This document shows, one piece after another, positions 8,082-16,461 of a stretch of 27,181 nt of DNA (positions within the stretch are counted from its first letter, which is position 1; each line of letters opens with the position of its first letter). The notes below the pieces were generated by a model. That model was not told where the DNA came from. It saw only the letters and a list, made by a program, of their open reading frames with translations, and searched no databases. The DNA lies in assembly GCA_002422725.1 (NCBI GenBank), contig DITE01000010.1:3421-30601 (forward strand). Reading direction: 5' to 3'. Made by a program: the position numbers and the translations under genes. The stretch is from Bacteroidales bacterium UBA6192 (lineage in GTDB: Bacteria; Bacteroidota; Bacteroidia; Bacteroidales; F082).

Positions 8082-10877
8082 ATGTTTAACAGGTTTTTGT
8101 TTTCAATATTGCCGGTATTATTATTCTTTATGTCGGTGCAATTGATTCGTGCACAGAGTCATACGGAGGATAGTTTACTCAATTTGCTGCCTGCCATGGA
8201 TGATGCCGGCAAGCTTGGCGCCTATGAACATCTTTCGGCTATGAATAGCAAAACCAATCCTGACAAAGCAATACTTTATGATTCACTGGCTCTCGAAATT
8301 CTGATAAAGCGTAATGATCTGCTGGGCATTTCCAACACCTTAAATAATATAGGGTTGGGTTTGTATGCGAAAGGCGATTACCCGGGCGCGCTTAGAGTGT
8401 TTCAGGAAAGCCTCGCCCTGAAAGAAAAGATCGGGGACACAGTTGCTATTGTAAAATCGCTCAACAACCTGGGGGTCATGTTTCAGATGGTCGGCGACTA
8501 TGATCAGGCTTCTGACATGCTGTTCAGATCGTTGGATATCAGAAGAAAACAAGCGGATAGTGCTGGAATTGCCCGTACACTGAGCAACCTGAGCGTGATT
8601 TATAAAAACTCGGGCAAAACCATGGAATCATTGCAATTGCTCACTGAAGCAGAAGAATTGTATTCGCATTTGCGCGACACTGTTGGATTGTCATCGGTTT
8701 ACAACAATTATGGAACGGTTTATCAAGTGTTGGAAGAATGGGATATGGCCCTCTATTATTTTCAGCAATCGCTCATATTGAAACAAAGCTCTAATGATCA
8801 GAGGGGAATTGCCAATACCTACAACAACATTGGTATGGTTCAACAGTCATTGAAAAACTTTGAGGATGCCCGCACATATTATTTCAAGGCATTGAAAATC
8901 AGGAGCACAATACATGACAGGTTTGGTTTGGCTTCCGTATTTACCAACATAGGCACCATGTATTTTGATCAGGAACGATTCGACAGTGCGAATGTTTATC
9001 TCATCCGTGCCATTAAAATAGCGGAGGCCGAAAACCTTCTTCCTCAGCTTCAGCGTGCCTGGCATTTTAAAGCATTGGTTCATGAAAAACAGGGCAGCCC
9101 CGGTCTGGCTTATCAAAGCCTGCAGCGGGCTTATGATTTGCGCGATAGTGTGTTTAACAGGCAGTATGCAGGAAAAATGGCTGAGATGGAAGGCAGACTC
9201 AGGATCGACAAAACCATGAAAGAGAACAAGATACTGAAACTTGAACAGCAGTTGAACCGGTTGAGTGTTCAAAGAAGCAGCAACATTATTTTGATTTTTA
9301 TCGGGGTGGTCATTCTGGTTCTGATCGGTGCATATTTACTGTGGCAACAGTTGAAATCGAAAAAACTGATCAACAAAAAATTGCTTGAAACCAATCGACT
9401 ACTGGAAGAAAGCGAGTCAAAGTACAAGGCGGTAGTGGAGCAAAGCAACGAAGCAATCAGTATTCACTGGAACGGGATGGTGTTGTTTGTTAATGATTTC
9501 TTTTGCCGACTGACTGATTTTTCAAAGGATGAAATTTACCGTATGTCGCCTGTTGATTTCTTTTATGGCATTGATGGGATGCGATTCTCAGCGATGCTCA
9601 CAGACGGATTGTCTGAAGATGCACTGAATCATCAGGAACTGCGCATAGTGACTAAGACAGGCGAGATTAAATGGGTTAACCTGAATCAGAAGAAGATCAC
9701 CATATTCGGCGAGGACACCTGGCTGTGTATTGCTTTGGACATCACTGACAGCAAGCATACAGCTGGCTTGGTAAAAAAGCTGGAACAAGCTGTTAGGCAA
9801 AGCCCTGTTTCGATAACAATAACCGATTCTAACGGAAATATTGAGTATGTAAATAACAAGTTTTGCGACATGTCGGGCTACACATTTGAGGAGGTAAAGG
9901 GGAAGAACACATCCATTCTCAAGTCGGGTAAAACGTCGCCTGCTGTTTATAAAACCATGTGGGATACAATTACATCCGGAAACATCTGGTTTGGGGAACT
10001 TTTAAATAAGAACAAAAAAGGAGATTGCCAATGGGTTTCTGTTTCCATTTCGCCCATATTGGACGAGAATCAGATCATTACGCATTATCTGTCGATTATG
10101 GAAGATGTTACACAACGCAAGGCGTCAGAAGAGGAGTTGCTGATTAATCAGACAAGGCTTAAAGAAGCCAATAGCACCAAGGACAAGTTTTTCTCGATTA
10201 TTGCCCACGATTTGAAGAACCCGTTCAACGCAATTATCGGGTTCAGTAATCTACTTGTAAACGAATACGATGATTTCACGGATGAAGAACGAAAGGAATT
10301 TGTAAGCAATATTCAGGTTGCGTCGAGCTCAACATTCAGATTGTTGCAGAATTTATTGGATTGGGCACTCACCCAAACTGGTTCGATGCATTTCAAGCCT
10401 GTTCACTTTGATATTTGCATGGCCATCAATGAAACACTCAATCTGAGCGAATCTGCTGCCGAAGTCAAAGAAATCAACATGCACAGTCAGGTGCCTTTCA
10501 ACACTACTGTCTATGCTGATTATCAAATGATTGTAACGGCTCTGCGCAATCTGATTACCAATGCAATAAAATTCACTCCCCGTAAAGGTACAGTAGTTGT
10601 CGGGTATGAACAAGCATCTGAATTTTTGACAATTTTTGTGAAAGACAATGGTGTGGGAATACCAGAGGATCAGTTAACCAAGCTGTTCCGGATAGATGAG
10701 CAGTACAGGCGTGAAGGTACGGAACAGGAACCAGGAACAGGGCTTGGACTTATCCTGTGTGAGGAGTTTATTAAGATGAATGGTGGAAGAATGTGGGTTG
10801 AAAGCAGCGTTGAGATTGATTCTCAGGGAAGCACTTTCTATTTTACGTTACCGCTTGATTCATCTGATGACAGATAG
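8082..10877 (+). CDS. TPR-PAS-PAS sensor histidine kinase
   Basis: This 931-residue inner-membrane sensor begins with a signal peptide (MFNRFLFSILPVLLFFMSVQLIRAQ). A periplasmic domain of six to seven TPRs follows (about 60-340; repeated NNIG or NNLG starts and A-x-x-Y/F-x-x-A/S-L ends), then a coiled coil (about 360-398). One membrane helix lies at about 400-420 (NIILIFIGVVILVLIGAYLLW). Two PAS domains follow (about 445-560 and 565-685; the second has the classic NGNIEYVNNKFCDMSGYTFEEV and TQRKASEEEL ends). The HisKA H-box is FFSIIAHDLKNPFNAIIGF, with His709 as the phospho-acceptor. The ATPase domain shows NAIKFTP (about 826), DNGVGIPE (855) and GTGLGL (885). It lacks its own receiver domain. 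A stand-alone receiver gene starts 22 bp downstream and is its probable partner. The signal is unknown; protein partners binding the TPRs are an inference. Confidence 0.95.
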   Translation: MFNRFLFSILPVLLFFMSVQLIRAQSHTEDSLLNLLPAMDDAGKLGAYEHLSAMNSKTNPDKAILYDSLALEILIKRNDLLGISNTLNNIGLGLYAKGDYPGALRVFQESLALKEKIGDTVAIVKSLNNLGVMFQMVGDYDQASDMLFRSLDIRRKQADSAGIARTLSNLSVIYKNSGKTMESLQLLTEAEELYSHLRDTVGLSSVYNNYGTVYQVLEEWDMALYYFQQSLILKQSSNDQRGIANTYNNIGMVQQSLKNFEDARTYYFKALKIRSTIHDRFGLASVFTNIGTMYFDQERFDSANVYLIRAIKIAEAENLLPQLQRAWHFKALVHEKQGSPGLAYQSLQRAYDLRDSVFNRQYAGKMAEMEGRLRIDKTMKENKILKLEQQLNRLSVQRSSNIILIFIGVVILVLIGAYLLWQQLKSKKLINKKLLETNRLLEESESKYKAVVEQSNEAISIHWNGMVLFVNDFFCRLTDFSKDEIYRMSPVDFFYGIDGMRFSAMLTDGLSEDALNHQELRIVTKTGEIKWVNLNQKKITIFGEDTWLCIALDITDSKHTAGLVKKLEQAVRQSPVSITITDSNGNIEYVNNKFCDMSGYTFEEVKGKNTSILKSGKTSPAVYKTMWDTITSGNIWFGELLNKNKKGDCQWVSVSISPILDENQIITHYLSIMEDVTQRKASEEELLINQTRLKEANSTKDKFFSIIAHDLKNPFNAIIGFSNLLVNEYDDFTDEERKEFVSNIQVASSSTFRLLQNLLDWALTQTGSMHFKPVHFDICMAINETLNLSESAAEVKEINMHSQVPFNTTVYADYQMIVTALRNLITNAIKFTPRKGTVVVGYEQASEFLTIFVKDNGVGIPEDQLTKLFRIDEQYRREGTEQEPGTGLGLILCEEFIKMNGGRMWVESSVEIDSQGSTFYFTLPLDSSDDR

Positions 10878-10899
10878 TTGAACAAACAAAATTAGTGAC

Positions 10900-11277
10900 A
10901 TGAAAGTATTGTTGGTTGAAGATAATATCATGAATCAGAAGTTTGCCGAAGCCATTCTGAAGAAAGCCGGTTTTGAGGTGGACATTGCCGAAAATGGCCT
11001 GGTAGGGTATCAGTTTTTCTGTAGAAAAAAATACAATGTTGTCCTGATGGATATTCAGATGCCAGTGATGGATGGTGTTGAATCGACATTGAAGATCAGG
11101 AGTTATGAAAAGGAAAATCAGTTGCCTAACACACCGGTTATTGCCGTAACGGCTTATGCCCTGGAAGATGATGTTCATCGGTATCTTGGGGCAGGCATCA
11201 ATGCATATTTGCAGAAACCTTACCAACCTGCCGACCTGATCAGGCTTATTCAGGAACAGCTCAATCAATCATATTGA
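10900..11277 (+). CDS. Single-domain response regulator (CheY-like receiver)
   Basis: This 125-residue receiver domain has no output domain. The conserved residues are all present: acidic pocket E7-D8, phospho-acceptor D51 (VVLMDIQMPVMDG), T84 (IAVTAYA) and K106 (LQKPYQP). It starts 22 bp after the kinase gene and on the same strand, so it is almost certainly the kinase's phosphotransfer partner. Its sequence most resembles the receiver domains fused to the C-terminus of hybrid kinases (MDIQMPVMDG followed by TAYA). It may be a split-off hybrid domain that passes phosphate to another protein or acts by protein-protein contact. No DNA-binding output is encoded nearby. Stop TGA at 11275-11277; mazG begins 30 bp later. 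Confidence 0.95.
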   Translation: MKVLLVEDNIMNQKFAEAILKKAGFEVDIAENGLVGYQFFCRKKYNVVLMDIQMPVMDGVESTLKIRSYEKENQLPNTPVIAVTAYALEDDVHRYLGAGINAYLQKPYQPADLIRLIQEQLNQSY

Positions 11278-11307
11278 CTACCTTTGCCGGCAATAAATAA
11301 ACCTTTC

Positions 11308-12081
11308 ATGCAGGAAAAACTTGATGCTTTCAAACGCTTATTGACCATCATGGACGAATTGAGGGCGGGCTGTCCCTGGGACAAGGAACAAACACTTGAC
11401 AGTTTGCGGCATCTTACAATCGAGGAAACCTATGAGCTGAGCGACTCCATCATGTCGGGTGATCTGCATGAAGTAAAAAAAGAACTTGGCGACCTGATGT
11501 TACACCTGGTATTTTATGCCAAGATAGCCTCCGAAACCAATGCATTTGACATAAAGGATGTGATCGATTCCATTTGTGATAAATTGATCGTGCGTCATCC
11601 ACACATTTATGGAGACGTAAAAGTGGCTGATCAGTCAGAGGTAAAAAGCAACTGGGAAAAGATCAAGCTAAGCGAAGGTAAGAAATCAGTGCTTGAAGGT
11701 GTCCCTGTGTCTCTTCCAGCATTGCTTAAGGCTTACAGAATGCAGGAAAAAGCAGGAGGTGTAGGGTTTGAGTGGGAGCGACGTGAGGAAGTGTGGGCAA
11801 AAGTAGAAGAAGAAATGACCGAGTTGAAAACCGAAGTTAACAACGAATCAGCCCACGAGAAGATTGAAGATGAGTTTGGCGACCTGCTTTTTGCTCTTGT
11901 CAACTATGCCCGTTATATCGGTGTAAATCCGGAAGATGCCCTCGAAAGAACCAATAAGAAATTCCTGCGACGATTTAAATACATCGAAGAACAGGCATCG
12001 AAAAATGGACGAATGCTTCATGAAATGAGTCTTGGAGAGATGGACGCATTCTGGAATGAAGCAAAGGTTAAGGAAAAATAA
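11308..12081 (+). CDS. mazG: Nucleoside triphosphate pyrophosphohydrolase MazG
   Basis: This 257-residue all-alpha NTP pyrophosphatase hydrolyses (d)NTPs to monophosphate and pyrophosphate, a house-cleaning role in the cytoplasm. It has the usual two-domain length. The first domain starts FKRLLTIMDELRAGCPWDKEQT and carries the metal-binding EETYE (39-43) and ELGD (59-62) motifs. The linker includes the family segment NWEKIKLSEGKKSVLEGVP-SLPALLKAYRMQEKAGGVGF. The second domain repeats the metal motif as EEEMTEL and EDEFGDLLFALVNYAR. The ATG at 11308 was chosen because it gives the canonical N-terminus. A TTG at 11284 would add eight residues without homology support. It is in a plus-strand run with the two-component genes and a PAP2 phosphatase. 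Confidence 0.95.
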   Translation: MQEKLDAFKRLLTIMDELRAGCPWDKEQTLDSLRHLTIEETYELSDSIMSGDLHEVKKELGDLMLHLVFYAKIASETNAFDIKDVIDSICDKLIVRHPHIYGDVKVADQSEVKSNWEKIKLSEGKKSVLEGVPVSLPALLKAYRMQEKAGGVGFEWERREEVWAKVEEEMTELKTEVNNESAHEKIEDEFGDLLFALVNYARYIGVNPEDALERTNKKFLRRFKYIEEQASKNGRMLHEMSLGEMDAFWNEAKVKEK

Positions 12082-12092
12082 AACAGGACCAC

Positions 12093-12905
12093 ATGAAGAA
12101 GTTCAGTCTCTTACTGGTCATTTTTGCTTTCAGTAGCCTTACAAACGCCCAAAGCATTCCGGATAGCTGCAACTTTTTAATCAACAAATACTTCATCTAC
12201 GATTTTGGGTATGCCGGAGTGGAAACAGCAGCCCAACCCTTTCATTTTAGTGGCTCGGAGTGGGTAACGGCCGGAGAGTTGGTAAGTGCAGGTATCCTGG
12301 TTTATCTGCTTGATAAAGAGGGAAATGAGTTATTCAATAATTTATTGGATCCTGCAACAGCCAACAACATTGTTAAGTCAGGAAGCCCCTTAGGTAATGG
12401 ATTGGTCATGCTGCCTGTGTTCGCAGGTTTGTATATCAAGGGAGTTGCGCACGACAATGTGAGAGCCCGACAGGCGGCTCTTGCCGGCACCCAGGCTTTT
12501 GTGCTTGCTGCAGGAGGCGCATGGGTGCTCAAACAACTTACACATCGCCCAAGAGCCAGCCAACTGCAGCCTGTAGATGCTTCCAAATGGCTTGGTCCTT
12601 TTCATGGTCATCAGTATGATGCTTTTCCATCAGGGCACACCATGCGGGCTTTTGCTGTTGCAACCGTGCTGTCAGGACTTTATGATGACCATATCTGGGT
12701 GGGAATAACGGCATTTTCCCTTGCCGGATACACCGCGTTCAGCAGGTTGGTGAGTGGTGAGCACTGGCCTTCAGATGTGTATGCAGGTGCTTTGCTAGGC
12801 TATTTGGTAGGCCGGGGTGTACTGCAGTTTCAACGGGATAAGGCTGCAAAGTGCTTTTCGCTGGGTCTGGCTCCCGACGGCTTCGGACTTGTCTACAGGT
12901 TTTAG
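12093..12905 (+). CDS. PAP2-family phosphatase (membrane or periplasmic)
   Basis: This 270-residue protein belongs to the type 2 phosphatidic acid phosphatase (PAP2) superfamily. It has an N-terminal signal (MKKFSLLLVIFAFSSLTNAQ) and several hydrophobic helices. The three catalytic motifs are present in order: K147/RPR (KQLTHRPRA, 147-155), PSGH (179-182), and SRLVSGEHWPSDV (217-229) with His224 and Asp228. Substrates in this family include phosphatidate, undecaprenyl pyrophosphate and lipid A phosphates; the sequence does not decide between them. Its start is 11 bp after the mazG stop, so it is likely in the same transcript. The lipid A deacylase nearby makes an envelope lipid substrate attractive, but that is inference. 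Confidence 0.93.
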   Translation: MKKFSLLLVIFAFSSLTNAQSIPDSCNFLINKYFIYDFGYAGVETAAQPFHFSGSEWVTAGELVSAGILVYLLDKEGNELFNNLLDPATANNIVKSGSPLGNGLVMLPVFAGLYIKGVAHDNVRARQAALAGTQAFVLAAGGAWVLKQLTHRPRASQLQPVDASKWLGPFHGHQYDAFPSGHTMRAFAVATVLSGLYDDHIWVGITAFSLAGYTAFSRLVSGEHWPSDVYAGALLGYLVGRGVLQFQRDKAAKCFSLGLAPDGFGLVYRF

Positions 12906-13088
12906 TCTATGTTATATACCAAACGGATAAGCATCATTTTGGCACTTGGTGAAGTTACAGATTATGAAACACTAACAGTTTGCCAGCACAGAACCTGATA
13001 CGAGGCAGAATAGACAATTAAAGACGGAACAAGCCATTGAGCCAAAAGTGCGTTCTATGCAGCTATGTTGTTATGTTATTGGTCTTCT
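12906..13088. other. Convergent intergenic spacer, no gene seen
   Basis: The 183 bp between the PAP2 phosphatase and the M60 peptidase hold no convincing ORF and no clear terminator hairpin with a T-tract on either strand. Confidence 0.5.
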
Positions 13089-15815
13089 CTATCTCAAAAC
13101 CAAAACCCTTTTACTTATTTGTTCTCCACCAGCCAATTCGATGTGAAGTATATATACACCTTCACTTAGTGCAGATATATTTATACGATCAGCTTTTCGA
13201 GATTGATTTAGTACCTGACCATGCATCGAAACTATTCGTAAGTTCTCGATTTGATTATTACTTCCTGTCAATTCAATATGGATTTCTGTCGAAGCAGGAT
13301 TGGGATAGATTTTTATTCCCTCCGGGGCTTCTTCAGTCAAACTGCTTAATGTGAATTGAGCAGTAGATTCGCATCCATCGAAATCTACCACTTTCACTGT
13401 CATAACATTTCCAGTTGTATCAATTGAAATATCATATGGTTGTACGCCTCCCGTCACGACAATCTCTTCTTCCACCATGCTGATAAGCAAGGTGTCCAGC
13501 AAGCAGCAAACATCCGGATCACTATTGCCGGCAGGTTCACCATTCGGATAATAGAGGTCTATGATGGATTGTAGGATATCAATTCGGTCCTGGGCTTCGG
13601 TTGCATCGTAAATTAATGATTTCAGGTAATGCCATCCTACCCCGTAATCAGGATCGGCTGTTGGGCCTTCCGTGTAGAGATCTGGATATACTGCCAGAGC
13701 GTAATTGACGAATGCCGTGTTGTCCTCAGGAATCAGGTCGAGATAGTCTTGCAGTCTGTTGTAAACCGTGATAGAAGGTGGCACACCGATCTGGGCCATC
13801 GTGTCTTGTAGCGCAACTGCATCTTGCGGAAGAATTCCAAAAACATGGAATAAGGGGCGCAGATCTGCTTGTGCTGCAACTGACATTCTGAGTATCCTCC
13901 CGTCAATCTCCTGATCATTGGTGCCATGGTTGATCCCATTCTCAAAGTCAATCCATTCCTGTTTCCAGAAATTTCTTAGCGGACACCATCCGAGCATATT
14001 GACTATTTCAAAATAGTGCCCATACCCTCTGTGCTGGTATCGTACTTCGTCAGTTGTAGTATTTGAAATATCTCTCTCCGAACCAAATGTATTGGAAACC
14101 ATTCGATGTGTGGCGGTCTTGTCGATGTCAAACGTATTCGGAACGAAGCTGTAATTCACTGCTTCATTCAGGTCGACACCGAGACCATAATTCATAGCCA
14201 TGATGTAAGGCACATTGACCAAAGCCTCCTCTTCTCCCGCAAATTTGGATATCGCCAATGCATGCCCTGTTTCATGAAAGTTTGTTTCATCATCAGGTCC
14301 CGGGCCGTTAATAAAATAAGCCGGGCCGGGCACATCGGTATAGTTGAGAGGCGTGTTCGACATTGGATAACCGATTGAATAAGCCCCAAATCGGATATCT
14401 CTATCAGCGATCATATACATATTGTGCTTATCTGGAATGATCTGTCTGGCTAAAATGGAATTGATACCCCTCACAGCTGTCTCCCAGTCTAACAAGGCTT
14501 GCATGAGATCGTATTGACCGGGCACAATGGAATGCTTAGGAATAGTAAACATCACATTGTCTGATTCAAAAACAGCCCAAGGACCGGGCTTACTCAGTTC
14601 TGCGTTAAAGTCAGGTGTTTCATAAAACGACTTCAATGAGAAGAAGGGGGCTTCCACACCATTGTTCACGCTGACCCAGACAATTCCATCGTTTGCGCCA
14701 TAGGGGACGAGGATAGAAATTGCTCCACCAAGGGGATTGAACACTTCAATTGTGGTTGAATCGATAGAGAATTTTTTAGATATCCTGTCAAATCGTCTAA
14801 ACTCGGTGCGCTCGGTCAAGTCCCAATCATGTGAACCCACCCTGACCCAATAGTCATGACCCACCAGACTATCCGGTACAGTAACTGTGGCTATACTTCC
14901 GGGAGATAAATACAGACCGGTTGGACGGAGTGCGTGCTCCATTCTGTCTTGATTAATATCGAAGAACGGGTTCATACCATCAGGGTCTTTAAAATTAGCA
15001 CGTATTAGTGCTGATATACTTATGGATGAGTCTGCCGGCGGGTCAACGTATCCTGGGAAAGTATTGCACGCATCGTATTTCCAACCATTGATGTGTTGCG
15101 GATAATCTTCATAAACTTCGGGGGTGAATATATGATCGAATATTCCTTGCTGAAGGGCAAACATTGCCCGTTCGAGTTCCATGCCTGGTGCTATCTCAGG
15201 GTCCTTTGAAAAGCCGTTTTCGGTGTTGGGAGTAGTAAAAAGTGCCCCGATTTCATTGTCATAATCTTCAACCACACTTTTTGATAGCAGTATGTTAGTC
15301 TCGCTGCTGGCCAGACATTCCGGGAATAGCGTGAAAACATTTCTGATTAGTGTCAGTTCCTCAGCATCGAGTGTAATGTCTGCATTGATATGGGCTTGAA
15401 GGTCATGAAGCGCACTAAGAATCATACCGCAGGAGTCCCCACAATTCACAACGGTTATGGCATATGATCCAATGTCATTGGCACCGCTATAAACAAGCAC
15501 TTCATCCAGATAAAGCTCACAACCGTCAGGAGCATAAATACCATCTCCCCAGGTATCATAAATCTCGAAAATCAAACAGGCGTTCGATTGAACGCAGATG
15601 CTGTCAGAATAGCTTGCATTGTCATCATAAACACCACCCTGGCCACCTTGAAGGACAACAGTACCCATGAGATCGGATAGTGTCCAGGACGTTTCTTCGC
15701 CCCAGGCATCGGTGAAAATGTTGACTCTCACTTCAACTTCATTTGCTCCACATTGAGCAAAACTGTAACCCGTAAAGAGCATCAGAAGAGAACTGATTAA
15801 GAATACTTTTTTCAT
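13089..15815 (-). CDS. Secreted M60/enhancin-type metallopeptidase with T9SS sorting domain
   Basis: This 908-residue protein starts with the signal peptide MKKVFLISSLLMLFTGYSFAQ; the frame's upstream extension is repeat DNA. An N-terminal beta domain contains a DTWGDGIYAPDGCEL motif, often seen in secreted Bacteroidota proteins. The central part matches the M60-like (enhancin/mucinase) layout: RPTGLYLSPGSIATVTVPDSLVGHDYWVRVGSHDWDL, then NPLGGAISILVP, then the zinc motif HETGH (514-518), followed by EEE (528-530) at the spacing expected for the third ligand. The YGHYFEIVNMLGWCPLRNFWKQEW segment follows. The last 75 residues are a type A T9SS sorting domain (IKIYPNPASTEIHIEL ... EGVYILHIELAGGEQISKRVLV), so it is exported by the Por system and attached to the surface or released. 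M60 enzymes cut O-glycosylated, mucin-like proteins; the target here is inferred. It is a lone minus-strand gene. Confidence 0.88.
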   Translation of the reverse strand: MKKVFLISSLLMLFTGYSFAQCGANEVEVRVNIFTDAWGEETSWTLSDLMGTVVLQGGQGGVYDDNASYSDSICVQSNACLIFEIYDTWGDGIYAPDGCELYLDEVLVYSGANDIGSYAITVVNCGDSCGMILSALHDLQAHINADITLDAEELTLIRNVFTLFPECLASSETNILLSKSVVEDYDNEIGALFTTPNTENGFSKDPEIAPGMELERAMFALQQGIFDHIFTPEVYEDYPQHINGWKYDACNTFPGYVDPPADSSISISALIRANFKDPDGMNPFFDINQDRMEHALRPTGLYLSPGSIATVTVPDSLVGHDYWVRVGSHDWDLTERTEFRRFDRISKKFSIDSTTIEVFNPLGGAISILVPYGANDGIVWVSVNNGVEAPFFSLKSFYETPDFNAELSKPGPWAVFESDNVMFTIPKHSIVPGQYDLMQALLDWETAVRGINSILARQIIPDKHNMYMIADRDIRFGAYSIGYPMSNTPLNYTDVPGPAYFINGPGPDDETNFHETGHALAISKFAGEEEALVNVPYIMAMNYGLGVDLNEAVNYSFVPNTFDIDKTATHRMVSNTFGSERDISNTTTDEVRYQHRGYGHYFEIVNMLGWCPLRNFWKQEWIDFENGINHGTNDQEIDGRILRMSVAAQADLRPLFHVFGILPQDAVALQDTMAQIGVPPSITVYNRLQDYLDLIPEDNTAFVNYALAVYPDLYTEGPTADPDYGVGWHYLKSLIYDATEAQDRIDILQSIIDLYYPNGEPAGNSDPDVCCLLDTLLISMVEEEIVVTGGVQPYDISIDTTGNVMTVKVVDFDGCESTAQFTLSSLTEEAPEGIKIYPNPASTEIHIELTGSNNQIENLRIVSMHGQVLNQSRKADRINISALSEGVYILHIELAGGEQISKRVLVLR

Positions 15816-15860
15816 TATGTTTAATGTTAATTGTTTATTGCAAAGAAGGTGAATATGTCC

Positions 15861-15956
15861 TCCTGCAGCGGACAAGCCTTCCAAAGGCGGATAAGACCTC
15901 CCAATGGCAGCCAAGTCCTCCTGCGGCGGACAGGTCCTCCTGCGGCGGACAGGTCC
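15861..15956. repeat. Five tandem 19-20-bp repeats upstream of the M60 gene
   Basis: Five head-to-tail units start at 15861, 15880, 15899, 15919 and 15938. The last two are identical (TCCTGCGGCGGACAGGTCC); the others match at most positions. The third is 20 bp. Each unit has a TCC...GGA weak dyad. The array is G/C-rich against A/T-rich surroundings and lies 46 bp upstream of the M60 gene start, where a promoter or leader is expected. It could be a protein-binding array, a REP-type dispersed element, or a scar of mobile DNA. Confidence 0.9.
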
Positions 15957-16461
15957 AAAAACCTCCTTTATTTCTCATAATACGTGCATTATTGTCCCGA
16001 TAAAATTAGCAAATACTTCCATTGCAAGCATTGCATTTTATGCCCTCGTACCATCAGTGAGCCTAATTAAATTTCATGCCTCCTTAATATCGACTGGCGC
16101 ATAGCCCGTAAACAGGTGTCTGCAATGCTCTTCCTGCCGTAAGCACAAAATAGGCAATTTTGCCAACAATTACATATTCCCGACACTTCATCAAAGGTTA
16201 ACTCACGTTCATCTCCTTAAACCATAACTGTTTCATGAACAGAAACTATTTCTTTATTGCTAAGCACCAATACTCATTCGACAAAAGCGCCATAAAGTGG
16301 TTTGAAAGCTTCACGTCCAATCAGCTTTCGGTGGGTCACTTCGACTGCCCTCAGCACAGGCGTCCACCACTTCACTTATTGTGTTTAAAGAACTAATTGT
16401 CCTCTAAGGCGAGGGCACCCTGTGCTTAGGACTGTAATTTGACTACCTGGTTCAAGCTTTT
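15957..16461. other. About 500 bp without a convincing gene; degenerate repeats at island border
   Basis: No recognisable gene is present. A 53-codon ORF (16235-16396, plus, starting MNRNYFFIAKHQYSF) has codon-like texture in its first half but matches nothing I know, and its second half runs through a palindromic element. That element (about 16331-16370) resembles the CACTTCGACTGCGCTCAG-type REP palindromes of Bacteroidota in degenerate form. The segment separates the T9SS peptidase from the A/T-rich efflux operon and looks like decayed intergenic or mobile DNA. Confidence 0.5.
16349..16430. repeat. Imperfect inverted repeat downstream of efflux operon
   Basis: CCTCAGCACAGG (16349-16360) and CCTGTGCTTAGG (16419-16430) are inverted copies with 11 of 12 matches around a 58-nt spacer. 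The outer sequence also carries GCCCTC/GAGGGC-like pieces. There is no T-tract, so it is not a good terminator. It may be a degenerate REP or mobile-element end. Confidence 0.55.

Noticed and set aside
11284..11307. TTG start for mazG
   Set aside because: The ATG at 11308 gives the usual family N-terminus; the extra residues look like spacer.
15816..15914. Upstream extension of the M60 peptidase frame
   Set aside because: It runs through the 19-bp repeat array and would bury the signal peptide that starts at 15815.
15904..16104. 66-codon plus-strand ORF
   Set aside because: It begins inside the tandem repeat array and has no coding character.
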